A stretch of 64,000 bases of DNA from JBOEGW01 sp050633625. Lineage in GTDB: Bacteria > Pseudomonadota > Alphaproteobacteria > Rhodobacterales > Rhodobacteraceae. The notes below the pieces were generated by a model that was given only the letters and a program-made list of their open reading frames with translations, made no database searches and was not told where the DNA came from. The position numbers were made by a program, and so were the translations under genes. Below, piece by piece: positions 40,722 to 48,764 of this stretch. How positions within the stretch are numbered: position 1 is the stretch's first letter; each line of letters opens with the position of its first letter. Location: the NCBI GenBank assembly GCA_050633625.1, contig JBOEGW010000001.1, forward strand, positions 248,001-312,000, written 5' to 3'.

Positions 40722-40811
40722 TCACACATTGTCCTAACGGCATTTAGTTTTGAGACAGTTAATCAAGACCCATTTTTGTTCAGGACGGATTGGCGCCTGA
40801 CTTCAGCCGGT

Positions 40812-43800
40812 TTAGCTGAGCGGCGGGGCTTGCAATGTGACGCTGCGATTGCCCTTTTGGTAGGTCAAACGGCTTGTGGACAGGGCGGTTACGCGGCCTC
40901 CGTCGAGGCGATCTCCGACTTTAACCTTGATGTAGCGGCCACTGGAAAGGCGCACGAGGGCGCGGCGCGAGGAGGCGGAGCCGTAGATGCCGATCAGGTT
41001 TACTTTGTTCAGGTTGAGAACATTTTTCTGGGTTGCTGTGCGCGCCACCGATGCGGCGGAGGGGATTTTGGGGCGCGTGGTTGCGGCGGCGGCGGCGATC
41101 ACTTGGGAGCCGTCTGAATTGTCGTTTTGGGCTTGGCTGTTGTTGCGGGTGGCGCGGGCTTCTGCGGCGCGGGCGCGCTCGACGAGGCGGGCCATATTGC
41201 GCGGGCGGGAATTGGGGCGCGGCGAGGTTGCGGCGGCGAGACGCGTTGCTGTGGCCAGTGGATCGGTCGCTTCGATGGCGTCTTCCACGGCGGCATCTAT
41301 CGCTTCAGGGGCAACGTCCGGAGCGACATCCAGCGCGGCGGGCGCGGCGGCTGTGGTGACGAGGCTTGCGGGGCGCGCGCGCGGGCGCGCACCTTCTAGG
41401 GCGGGATCAACGGGGGGGATAAGGGCGGCTTGATCGCTGCTCAAAGACGCGGGGCGTGCGCGTGGCCGCACATCTGGGATATTGGGATCAACGGGGGCAG
41501 GCGCGGCGTTGTCCGGGTCTGTTGTAGCGTCTGCGGTAGAACCCGTGGTGGAAGGCGCAGCGGTTTGTGGTGTGAGGCTGGCGGGACGCAGCGGCGGCAC
41601 CACGGCGGGGCGTCCGGCGAAGACCAAAATGCCATCAGGTGAGAGTGCGCCGTTTGAGGTCGCGACAACCAGCCCATCGTCGTTGAGATCGAAAGAGGTG
41701 TCAGCGGGGGGAGGTGCTGCGGCTGTCAGGGGGGTGTCGGTGGGGAGGACATCGGGCAGGGCCACGCCCTCGACAGGCGCGACATCGGGCGCAACGCTTG
41801 CCACATCCAAGTTGCCAATGCTCTCGGCGCTTTCGGTTTGTGGGGTGCCGAGGGCTTCTGGCGCGCGTTCCCAGACGCCGGTTGCGGCGTAGGTGGCATC
41901 GGCGGCTTCCTGGCTCAGGACGGTGCTTGCATCAAGATTTTGAGAGGGGATATCGGCGTCGACAGGGGGGGCTTGGCCATTTGAGGGGCTGGCCTGCGTG
42001 CTGGGGTCGGTGGTGAGGGTGGCCACATTGGGTGCAGTGTCAGACGTGGCGTCAGGCGCGGAGTCTGGCGCTGTTTCTGGGCTGGAGTCTGCGCTCGTCT
42101 GAGGCGCGCCAGTTGCCTCGGTCTGCCCGTTTGGGGCGGTTTGCGGCGCAGTGGCGACCTCAGCAGGCGTGGCGGTTTCGCTTGCGGGGTCTGGGTTGAA
42201 CAGGGTTTGTTCGTCCGGGCCAAACAAGGTGGACCATAGGGCCACAACAGCCATCAAGAGCAACAAGACAAGGGTGAGGGCGAGGCCAAGGTACTGCGGT
42301 TTGCCGCCGATCTCATCGGGTTTGCGCGCGCCAAAGACTGTGAGGGCCTCGGCTTCTTTGCTGCGTTCCTCACCTTCAGGATCGGGGGGCGCGGGCTTTT
42401 GCTTGCGTTTGAGCAGGGCAAATTTGCCCAGATTTGGCGCAGGGGCGGCGGGTGCCGGGGATTTGGGCGCGTCTGGTCTTGCGGTTGGCTTGCTTGGCGC
42501 GATGGGCGGCGGCGGGACTTGGGCGCTTCTAGGGGCTTGATCCGGCTTGGTGCTGCTTTGCGTGGATTGCTCGCCGCTTTGCTTGGCAACCTGCGCTGAG
42601 CCTGTTTCGCGGCCTTCTTCTGTGGCGGATAGGGCGGGTGCGTCCTCAAGGCGGGGCGCGGCAGCCCAAGCGGAACTGGGCGCGGGGGCATCTTGGTCGG
42701 GGTCTGACTTTTCGCCGCGCCCCGCGCCAAAGGGCAAACGGTCAATGCCGATGCGCGCCAAAAGGCTGGGGCGTTCGTCAGGAGGGGTGTTGTCTTGCGG
42801 GGCTTTGCTGCGCGACAGGCTCGACTTTGCTTTGCCAATCAAAGCGCCGCCAAGACCTGCGGCTTGTCCTGCGAGTTTGGTGGCAAGGCCGGGTGCGTCC
42901 GGGGTGTTTGCGTCGTCCGGCGTGGGAAGAGGCTTTCCGAGCGCCTCGGCCATGCGCGCGCGTGTGGCTTCTGGGCTGTTGGACCGCCCAGAAAAAGGTC
43001 GCGGCGTTTTGGGGGCAGGGTGAGAGGGGGCGGATTTATCTGCTGCGCCGAGGGGCGCTGTGCTTGACGGGACGCCCGCCGGGGCCGTGCTGGCTGAGGC
43101 TGTGCTGGGCGAGGCTGGGCTGGTGGGGGCCGCGCTAGAGGGGGCGCCAACCCGCAAGTCAGAGTTGGGCGCGGGGATGGGGGCGCTTGTGACGTTTATG
43201 CGTGGCGCGGCGTTGGGCGCGTTGGAGACAGCTGTGCTCAACTTGGGCGCATTTGGGGCGGATGCATTTGGGGCGGATTCTGGGTCGCTGCGGCGACGAG
43301 AGGCAAAAGAGGGCGCGGGAGTCGCATCAGAAGCCGAAGACGGCGCGTCAGGCTCGCTGGTTTGGGGCGCAGTGGTTTCAGGAGCGCCCGTCTTGGCGGC
43401 ACTTGTGTGGTCTTGCGCACTGGTTTGGGCCGGGGTGAACCGTGGCTTGGGCGGAAGATCCTCATCGGGGGGCAAACCGGAAGCCAAGGGCGACATCCCA
43501 ACGGTGGTGCGTGGGGGCGCGTCTGGCGTGGATCTTGGCGCAGCAGGGGCACCGGACACTTCGGGGACTTCGGGCGCATCTGGCGCGGCGGGACGCGGCG
43601 CGGGGCTTTGTTCTGTCGTGCTATGCGCTGTCGTATTGGGGGGCGCGCTTGGCAATTCGTTTTGCGGCGCAACAGGCGGTGTTGCCTCGGACGGAGCCAC
43701 AGAAGGAGCTTCGGTCGGCGCCACAGAAGGAGCCACAGAAGGAGCCACAGAAGGACTCTCTGTCGGAGGCGGGCTTGTTGGGCTGCTGGGCGCGGGCTTT

Positions 43801-44723
43801 TTCGCCTTGGGCTTCTTTTTCTTGGCGGGCTTTTTGGGCGGTGGTGGCAGGCTGCCATCTTCGCGAGGCGTGGGGGGGAAGGGCGACAAGAAGTCGTCGG
43901 TTGTGGTGCTTTGAACGGGGGGCGCCGGTTTTGCGGCGGTAGGCTTTGGCGTGGCGGGCGCTTCAGTTGCGCCGTCTAGCTCATGGGACTCGGCTGACGC
44001 ATTGGGGGTCTCCTGCGCATGCGCGCCGCCGGGGATTTCGGGGGGCAGCGCAGGCGGGCTTGTCGGGGCCTTGGGAGCTACAGAAGCCTCTGCGGGAGCT
44101 GTGGTGCTTTGATCCCGTGGCGACAGGGGCGCGTCAGCGGTGGGTAATGTGTCTGTGGTCGGGGCGGCGTCGATCGGTTTTGGATTGAGCGGGACAGGGC
44201 TGGCTTCTGGCATGACCCGTTTGCCGGGGCCAAGAATTTTGGCTGCGAGGGTACTTTTGCCAAAGAACGGCTCACCAGAGAAGACGCCACGATCCGGGCG
44301 GGCGACGAAACTGATCGGGTTGAAGCCAAAATCAGCGGCGAAGGCTTCGGCTTCGGCCATGGTTTCGCGTGCGAGAACCGCAACGCGGGCTTGCTCGCCT
44401 TCCGCGCGCCAATCAAACACCAGCTCGCCCACTTCATAGGGGGTCAGCCCTTCGAGCGCGCCACGGATTTGCACTTCGCGGGCAATGTCGTCGGGACCGG
44501 GTGCCTCTAGGGTGGTGTAGAGGATTTGCGAATTGGGTAAAACGAGTTTGGTTGTGAAATCGCCATTCGCGAGGGCTTGTGCCGCATCGCGCAGGGCAGC
44601 GAGCTTGGTGCCCATGGCCGGGTCATCAAGTTTGACTTCGCCAACAAGCGCCCATCCACCGCCGGAGCGGTAGAGCAGGCCAATTCCATCATGGCTCAGG
44701 TCGAGTGCAAAATCAGGCTTCAT
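40812..44723 (-). CDS. 1303-residue disordered membrane protein with PilM/GspL-like and PilP/GspC-like ends
   Basis: The N-terminal 165 residues (MKPDFALDLSHDGIGLLYR..., KLVLPNSQILYTTLEAPG, GALEGLTPYEVGELVFDW) resemble the actin-like part of PilM/GspL proteins. About 640 residues of Pro/Ala/Ser/Thr-rich disorder follow, then one transmembrane helix (LGLALTLVLLLLMAVVALWSTLFG, about residues 808-831), about 400 more disordered residues, and a C-terminal domain (NLIGIYGSASSRRALVRLSSGRYIKVKVGDRLDGGRVTALSTSRLTY) like PilP/GspC. The domain likenesses are my reading and not a profile result. The predicted topology is cytoplasmic N-terminus and periplasmic C-terminus. Automatic labels such as initiation factor IF-2 would come from the low complexity and are unlikely. 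It is divergent from the GTA cluster. Confidence 0.8.
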   Translation of the reverse strand: MKPDFALDLSHDGIGLLYRSGGGWALVGEVKLDDPAMGTKLAALRDAAQALANGDFTTKLVLPNSQILYTTLEAPGPDDIAREVQIRGALEGLTPYEVGELVFDWRAEGEQARVAVLARETMAEAEAFAADFGFNPISFVARPDRGVFSGEPFFGKSTLAAKILGPGKRVMPEASPVPLNPKPIDAAPTTDTLPTADAPLSPRDQSTTAPAEASVAPKAPTSPPALPPEIPGGAHAQETPNASAESHELDGATEAPATPKPTAAKPAPPVQSTTTDDFLSPFPPTPREDGSLPPPPKKPAKKKKPKAKKPAPSSPTSPPPTESPSVAPSVAPSVAPTEAPSVAPSEATPPVAPQNELPSAPPNTTAHSTTEQSPAPRPAAPDAPEVPEVSGAPAAPRSTPDAPPRTTVGMSPLASGLPPDEDLPPKPRFTPAQTSAQDHTSAAKTGAPETTAPQTSEPDAPSSASDATPAPSFASRRRSDPESAPNASAPNAPKLSTAVSNAPNAAPRINVTSAPIPAPNSDLRVGAPSSAAPTSPASPSTASASTAPAGVPSSTAPLGAADKSAPSHPAPKTPRPFSGRSNSPEATRARMAEALGKPLPTPDDANTPDAPGLATKLAGQAAGLGGALIGKAKSSLSRSKAPQDNTPPDERPSLLARIGIDRLPFGAGRGEKSDPDQDAPAPSSAWAAAPRLEDAPALSATEEGRETGSAQVAKQSGEQSTQSSTKPDQAPRSAQVPPPPIAPSKPTARPDAPKSPAPAAPAPNLGKFALLKRKQKPAPPDPEGEERSKEAEALTVFGARKPDEIGGKPQYLGLALTLVLLLLMAVVALWSTLFGPDEQTLFNPDPASETATPAEVATAPQTAPNGQTEATGAPQTSADSSPETAPDSAPDATSDTAPNVATLTTDPSTQASPSNGQAPPVDADIPSQNLDASTVLSQEAADATYAATGVWERAPEALGTPQTESAESIGNLDVASVAPDVAPVEGVALPDVLPTDTPLTAAAPPPADTSFDLNDDGLVVATSNGALSPDGILVFAGRPAVVPPLRPASLTPQTAAPSTTGSTADATTDPDNAAPAPVDPNIPDVRPRARPASLSSDQAALIPPVDPALEGARPRARPASLVTTAAAPAALDVAPDVAPEAIDAAVEDAIEATDPLATATRLAAATSPRPNSRPRNMARLVERARAAEARATRNNSQAQNDNSDGSQVIAAAAATTRPKIPSAASVARTATQKNVLNLNKVNLIGIYGSASSRRALVRLSSGRYIKVKVGDRLDGGRVTALSTSRLTYQKGNRSVTLQAPPLS
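43693..43752 (-). repeat. 12-bp coding tandem repeat in the 1303-residue gene
   Basis: Five 12-base units based on GGAGCCACAGAA (plus-strand reading), the last three nearly identical at 43717-43752. They encode a run of SVAP/TEAP tetrapeptides in the disordered linker. Confidence 0.85.
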
Positions 44724-45060
44724 GATCCCCGCAGGCTACGCAACTTCCCTGCTCGAAAAGCGTCTTTCCAAGCAAGGCTGAACCTATCCCAGTGGGGCGT
44801 TTAAGGAAAGGGCAGGCGCTCAAACGGGTCATATTGGCGCAAAACGCGCGATATTTTGCCGAAGTGACTGAAAACCACACACTATTTAGTTGAGCGCTGT
44901 CTGGCTTTCGGGCGCGGTGGGACGGGGAATCACTTGGGGGTATGGCGCAATCGCGCTGGGCCTAAATGTTGAAAAAGTACAAACAATGCGCACGACTGAG
45001 GGGCGGCCAAATTTGACAAAGCGCACGGTTCAGGGCATAGATTTTCACATGCTAGGAGAC
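44724..45060. other. Upstream regulatory interval of the GTA cluster
   Basis: About 340 bases between the divergent 1303-residue gene and the GTA leader, with no convincing gene. It must hold both promoters and any GafA or CtrA-dependent control sites; I could not identify such sites with confidence. Confidence 0.45.
45013..45041 (+). promoter_or_regulatory. Candidate promoter of the GTA cluster
   Basis: TTGACA (45013-45018), a 17-base spacer and CATAGA (45036-45041). The -35 hexamer is perfect, the -10 weak, which fits an activator-dependent promoter. It is 20 bases upstream of the leader reading frame. Confidence 0.45.
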
Positions 45061-45126
45061 ATGAATGCGGCTCGGGGTTGGACCTCGCAGCCGTTTTTTT
45101 CGTGTCGCTCGTGCGGGACTGCATGA
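45061..45126 (+). CDS. Candidate 21-residue leader peptide of the GTA cluster
   Basis: A short frame starting at ATG 45061 after CTAGGAGAC, a good ribosome site, and ending TGA 15 bases before g1. The peptide begins MNAARGWTSQPFF and contains two cysteines near its end. Its codons 3-11 form the stem of an intrinsic terminator, so ribosomes translating it would prevent the hairpin from folding. Translation is inferred from the ribosome site only. Confidence 0.4.
   Translation: MNAARGWTSQPFFSCRSCGTA
45068..45100 (+). terminator. Intrinsic terminator / attenuator in the GTA leader
   Basis: Outer stem CGGCT/AGCCG and inner stem CGGGG/CCTCG (one G-T pair, one bulged C) around loop TTGGA, followed by seven T residues. 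No plus-strand gene ends nearby, so only a GTA leader transcript could be terminated here. Confidence 0.75.
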
Positions 45127-45141
45127 GAGGCAAAAAACCAA

Positions 45142-45483
45142 ATGAAAAACAAAAAGCCCCTTAACGCCAGCGCTGCGCTGGATGTGGTGAGTATGGCTGA
45201 TCGGCACTTTGTTCGGGTCTTGGAGGCCTTGGACACAGCGCTGGACAATTTGGCCGATGGTGCGGCGGTTGCGACCGATGTGAGGGCGGTGCGCGATTTG
45301 TCCGTGGAACTGAGAAAAGCAACAGGGATTGTTTTTGAGGAAAGGAAACGAAGTGGAACAGCCAAAGACAGCAACACAGGCGCGGGAGACCTTGACCTCG
45401 ACGCCGCAAGGGATGAGATCGGGCGCCGCCTTGATCGCATCCGCAACGCCCAAGGTGAGGCAGGCGTTTCTGGACAGTCTTGA
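45142..45483 (+). CDS. GTA g1, small terminase-like protein
   Basis: First gene of the GTA structural cluster. The 113-residue helical, charged protein corresponds by position and size to RcGTA gp1, the small terminase subunit that works with the large terminase in DNA packaging. The central part (ADRHFVRVLEALDTALDNLADGAAVATDVRAVRDLSVELRKATGIVFEERKR) is predicted coiled or helical; the C-terminus is acidic and then basic. The ATG at 45142 follows GAGAGG by about 10 bases. Its 3' part overlaps the start of g2. Confidence 0.8.
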   Translation: MKNKKPLNASAALDVVSMADRHFVRVLEALDTALDNLADGAAVATDVRAVRDLSVELRKATGIVFEERKRSGTAKDSNTGAGDLDLDAARDEIGRRLDRIRNAQGEAGVSGQS

Positions 45484-46759
45484 CGATAACGCTTTGGCTG
45501 CGCTTCCTTATTTGTTCGAGTTTTGGGCGCTCGAACACCAGCTGGCCCCCGATGGGGGCTGGCGCACTTGGGTCAATATGGGGGGGCGCGGGGCCGGGAA
45601 GACCCGCGCTGGGGCTGAGTGGGTGCGGGCGCAGGTGGAAGGTGCGCGGCCGCAAGACGCGGGGCGCTATCGCCGGTTTGCACTTGTGGGCGAAACCTTT
45701 GATCAGGTGCGTGATGTCATGGTGTTTGGCGAAAGCGGGATTTTGGCTTGCTCGCCCCCGGACCGTCGTCCCCAGTGGGAAGCGACGCGCCGCAGGTTGG
45801 TTTGGCCCAATGGGGCCACGGCGCAGGCGTTTTCTGCCATGGAGCCTGAGGCGCTGCGCGGGCCACAGTTTGATGCGGCTTGGGTGGATGAGCTGGCGAA
45901 ATGGCGCAAAGCAGAAGACACTTGGGATATGCTGCAATTTGCGCTGCGTCTTGGCGATCATCCGCAACAAATGATTACGACCACGCCGCGCAATGTTCCA
46001 ATTTTGAAATCTATCCTCGCGAACCCTTCGACAGTTGTGACGCGCGCGCCGACCTCAGCGAACCGTGCGAACTTGGCTGCGAGTTTTCTGGAGGAAGTGG
46101 AGGCGCGCTATGGGGGCACGCGTTTGGGGCGGCAGGAATTGGCGGGGGAGTTGCTGGAAGACACCCAAGGCGCGCTTTGGACGATGGAGATGTTGGATGA
46201 GCTGCGCCTGAAGGCGACACCGGCTTTGAGCCGGATTGTGGTCGCGGTTGATCCGCCGGTGACAGGTCACAAAGGGTCCGATGAATGCGGGATTATCGTG
46301 GCAGGGGCGATGACAGAAGGGCCACCGAGCGACTGGCGGGCTGTCATTTTGGAGGATGCGAGCGTCTCGGCGGCAAGCCCATCTGAGTGGGCGCGCGCGG
46401 CCCTGGCCGCGATGGAGCGCCACGGCGCGGATCAGCTTGTGGCGGAGGTCAATCAGGGGGGGCAGATGGTCGAGGAGATCATTCGCCAGATTGATCCGTT
46501 TGTGTCCTATCGCGCGGTCCATGCGAGCAAGGGCAAGGTTGCGCGCGCGGAACCTGCGGCGGCTTTATATGAGCAAGGCAAAGTGCAGCACTTGGGCGTG
46601 ATGAGCGCCTTGGAAGACCAAATGTGCCGCATGGCCAAGCAGGGATATGAAGGCAAAGGCAGCCCCGATCGCGTTGATGCATTGGTTTGGGCGTTGTTTG
46701 ATCTGATCATTGAGGCGGGCCAGAAATATCGTCGCCCGCAAGTGCGCACGCTTGGTTAA
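45353..46759 (+). CDS. GTA g2, terminase large subunit
   Basis: The ATPase/nuclease that pumps DNA into GTA heads. The start is placed at GTG 45353 (AAAGGAAACGAA before it), giving 468 residues; ATG 45413 is an alternative that would shorten the overlap with g1. The ATPase domain has Walker A GGRGAGKTRAG (near residue 61) and a Walker B-like FDAAWVDELAKW. The C-terminal nuclease domain shows VVAVDPPVTGHKGSDECGIIVAG, with metal-binding aspartates, and DRVDALVWALFDL near the end. In RcGTA this enzyme packages random cellular DNA rather than its own genome. Confidence 0.95.
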   Translation: MEQPKTATQARETLTSTPQGMRSGAALIASATPKVRQAFLDSLDDNALAALPYLFEFWALEHQLAPDGGWRTWVNMGGRGAGKTRAGAEWVRAQVEGARPQDAGRYRRFALVGETFDQVRDVMVFGESGILACSPPDRRPQWEATRRRLVWPNGATAQAFSAMEPEALRGPQFDAAWVDELAKWRKAEDTWDMLQFALRLGDHPQQMITTTPRNVPILKSILANPSTVVTRAPTSANRANLAASFLEEVEARYGGTRLGRQELAGELLEDTQGALWTMEMLDELRLKATPALSRIVVAVDPPVTGHKGSDECGIIVAGAMTEGPPSDWRAVILEDASVSAASPSEWARAALAAMERHGADQLVAEVNQGGQMVEEIIRQIDPFVSYRAVHASKGKVARAEPAAALYEQGKVQHLGVMSALEDQMCRMAKQGYEGKGSPDRVDALVWALFDLIIEAGQKYRRPQVRTLG

Positions 46760-46882
46760 ACAGTTTTTTAACCTTCCATGAGAAATTGCAAACATCGAAA
46801 CGCAGCCCGGCAAATGGCGCTGAGGATCGAGACCACCGCGCCAAAGTAGACCGTGCGGTTCACGACAGATTTTGACCCCAAA

Positions 46883-46904
46883 CGCCAAGACGTTCGTTTT
46901 GGCG
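46883..46904 (+). other. Hairpin in the g2-g3 gap
   Basis: A 9-bp stem CGCCAAGAC / GTTTTGGCG (one G-T pair) with loop GTTC, in the 204-base gap between terminase and portal. There is no T tract, so an mRNA-processing or stability role is more likely than termination. Confidence 0.6.
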
Positions 46905-46963
46905 CGCGGGACGAGTTTGCCCGCGTTTGGGGCGGCTTGGCGACAATGAGGAGCGCAACGCAA

Positions 46964-48148
46964 ATGGCGGTTTTTGACTTTCTGAAACGCGGTGAGGGCG
47001 AAGTGCCGGAAACCAAAGCATCGGCCACTGGCCCTGTGATTGCTTATCACGGGTCGGGCCGGGTTGCCTGGAGCCCGCGCGATGCGGTGAGCCTCACGCG
47101 CAGCGGGTTTACAGGAAATCCCGTTGGGTTTCGGGCGGTGAAGCTCATTTCGGAAGCGGCAGCGGCTTTGCCTTTGGTGCTTCAGGACGAAACCCGCCGC
47201 TACGAGACGCACCCGGTCTTGGCGCTTGTGTCGCGGCCAAATCCCCTGCAATCGCGGGCGGAACTTTTTGAAGCGCTTTTTGGCCAGATCCTCCTGTCCG
47301 GCAACGGATATGTTGAGGCCGTGGGCGGGGGCGAGGGGATGCCGGTTGAGCTGCATGTGCTGCGCTCGGACCGCATGAGCCTCGTCCCCGGGGCGGACGG
47401 CTGGCCGGTGGCCTATGACTATACTGTTGGCGCAAAGAAACACCGATTTAGCGTGGGCGAAGGGCCTTCGCCTGTGTGCCACCTGAAAGCGTTCCATCCG
47501 CAAGACGACCACTATGGCTTGTCGCCCATGCAAGCCGCCGCCAGCGCGTTGGATGTGCATAACGCGGCATCGAGCTGGTCCAAGGCGTTGCTGGACAACG
47601 CGGCGCGCCCCTCTGGCGCTATCGTTTATAAAGGCGGGGATGGGCAATCTATGCTCTCGGCGGATCAATATGATCGGTTGCTGAACGAAATGGAGAGCCA
47701 TCACGTTGGCGCGCGCAATGCGGGGCGTCCGATGTTGCTGGAAGGCGGGTTGGACTGGAAGCCCATGGGGTTTTCGCCGTCTGACATGGAATTTCAAAAA
47801 ACCAAGGAAGCGGCGGCGCGCGAGATTGCGACGGCCTTTGGGGTGCCGCCGATGTTGTTGGGGGTCACGGGGGACGCGACCTATGCCAATTACCAAGAGG
47901 CAAGCCGGGCGTTTTATCGCCTGACGGTGCTGCCACTGGCGCAAAAAGTCGCAGCGTCCCTCAGTCATTGGTTGTCAGAATACGCGGGCGAAGCTGTCAC
48001 GCTCAAACCCGATCTGGACCAAGTGCCTGCGCTCGCCGGGGAACGCGATGCCCAATGGGCGCGCGTGGCGGCGGCTGATTTCCTCACAGCGCAAGAAAAG
48101 CGCGTGATGCTCGGCCTGCCAAAGCTCAGCGATGATGATGCAGAATAA
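46964..48148 (+). CDS. GTA g3, phage portal protein
   Basis: HK97-type portal, 394 residues, forming the dodecameric ring through which DNA enters the head. The start at ATG 46964 (MAVFDFLKRGE) follows GAGGAG by 10 bases and matches the usual RcGTA portal N-terminus; longer frames extend into the intergenic gap. Typical segments are NPVGFRAVKLISEAAAALPL, LLSGNGYVEAV, HPQDDHYGLSPMQAAASALD and TAFGVPPMLLG. The gene for the usual small g3.5 protein, expected between portal and protease, is missing. Confidence 0.95.
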   Translation: MAVFDFLKRGEGEVPETKASATGPVIAYHGSGRVAWSPRDAVSLTRSGFTGNPVGFRAVKLISEAAAALPLVLQDETRRYETHPVLALVSRPNPLQSRAELFEALFGQILLSGNGYVEAVGGGEGMPVELHVLRSDRMSLVPGADGWPVAYDYTVGAKKHRFSVGEGPSPVCHLKAFHPQDDHYGLSPMQAAASALDVHNAASSWSKALLDNAARPSGAIVYKGGDGQSMLSADQYDRLLNEMESHHVGARNAGRPMLLEGGLDWKPMGFSPSDMEFQKTKEAAAREIATAFGVPPMLLGVTGDATYANYQEASRAFYRLTVLPLAQKVAASLSHWLSEYAGEAVTLKPDLDQVPALAGERDAQWARVAAADFLTAQEKRVMLGLPKLSDDDAE

Positions 48149-48158
48149 GGAACCCACC

Positions 48159-48728
48159 ATGAGCGATTATCATTTTCCGCAAATGGGGCTGGAACATAAG
48201 TTCGTCAGCCTTGGCGCGACCCAGGAAGTGCAGGGCGGCCTCTTGATCGAGGGCTATGCGAGTTATTTTGGCGAGGTGGACCGGGGCGGTGATGTTGTGC
48301 AGCGCGGCGCCTATGCGGCGAGCCTGACCGACATTGAGGCGCGTGGCGCACAGGTGAAAATGTTGTGGCAACACGACCCAGCCCAGCCGATTGGCGTTTG
48401 GGATGCAGTCACAGAGGATGCGCGGGGCCTGAAGGTCAAAGGGCGCATTCTGACGGATATTGAGAAGGGGCGCGAAGCGGCGTCCTTGATCGAGGCGGGT
48501 GCGATTGACGGGCTGTCTATTGGCTATCGCACTGTCAAAGCCACAAAGAACGATAAGGGCCAACGGCTCTTGAAAGAACTGGAGCTGTGGGAGGTGTCGC
48601 TTGTCACCTTCCCGATGCTGCCCAGTGCGCGGGTCGCTGCCAAAGGCGAGAGCCTTGAGGGTGACGATTTGCGCGCGTTGGCGGGTGCCCTTCGGGACGC
48701 ACGCCACATGCTGGCCCGAGGCAACTGA
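48159..48728 (+). CDS. GTA g4, HK97-family prohead protease
   Basis: A 189-residue serine protease that trims the capsid protein during head maturation. It starts at ATG 48159 with AAGGAACCC before it, 10 bases after the portal stop. Family features: GLLIEGYASYFGEVDRGGDVVQRGAYAASL, the catalytic histidine region MLWQHDPAQPIGVW, and IDGLSIGYRTVKA with the catalytic serine, followed by LWEVSLVTFPML. Confidence 0.94.
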   Translation: MSDYHFPQMGLEHKFVSLGATQEVQGGLLIEGYASYFGEVDRGGDVVQRGAYAASLTDIEARGAQVKMLWQHDPAQPIGVWDAVTEDARGLKVKGRILTDIEKGREAASLIEAGAIDGLSIGYRTVKATKNDKGQRLLKELELWEVSLVTFPMLPSARVAAKGESLEGDDLRALAGALRDARHMLARGN

Positions 48729-48764
48729 GCCAGCGATCTGACCCCCCTCAAACAGGACCTAAAC

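Noticed and set aside
43060..43914. Long plus-strand open frames opposite the 1303-residue gene
   Set aside because: They mirror the GC-rich, low-complexity codons of the minus-strand gene and have no ribosome sites or recognisable domains.
45124..45141. Possible TGA read-through joining the leader frame to g1
   Set aside because: The two frames are in register, but g1 has its own ribosome site and start, and no selenocysteine element was seen.
46768..47968. Minus-strand open frames opposite terminase and portal
   Set aside because: They are antisense shadows of well-identified plus-strand genes.
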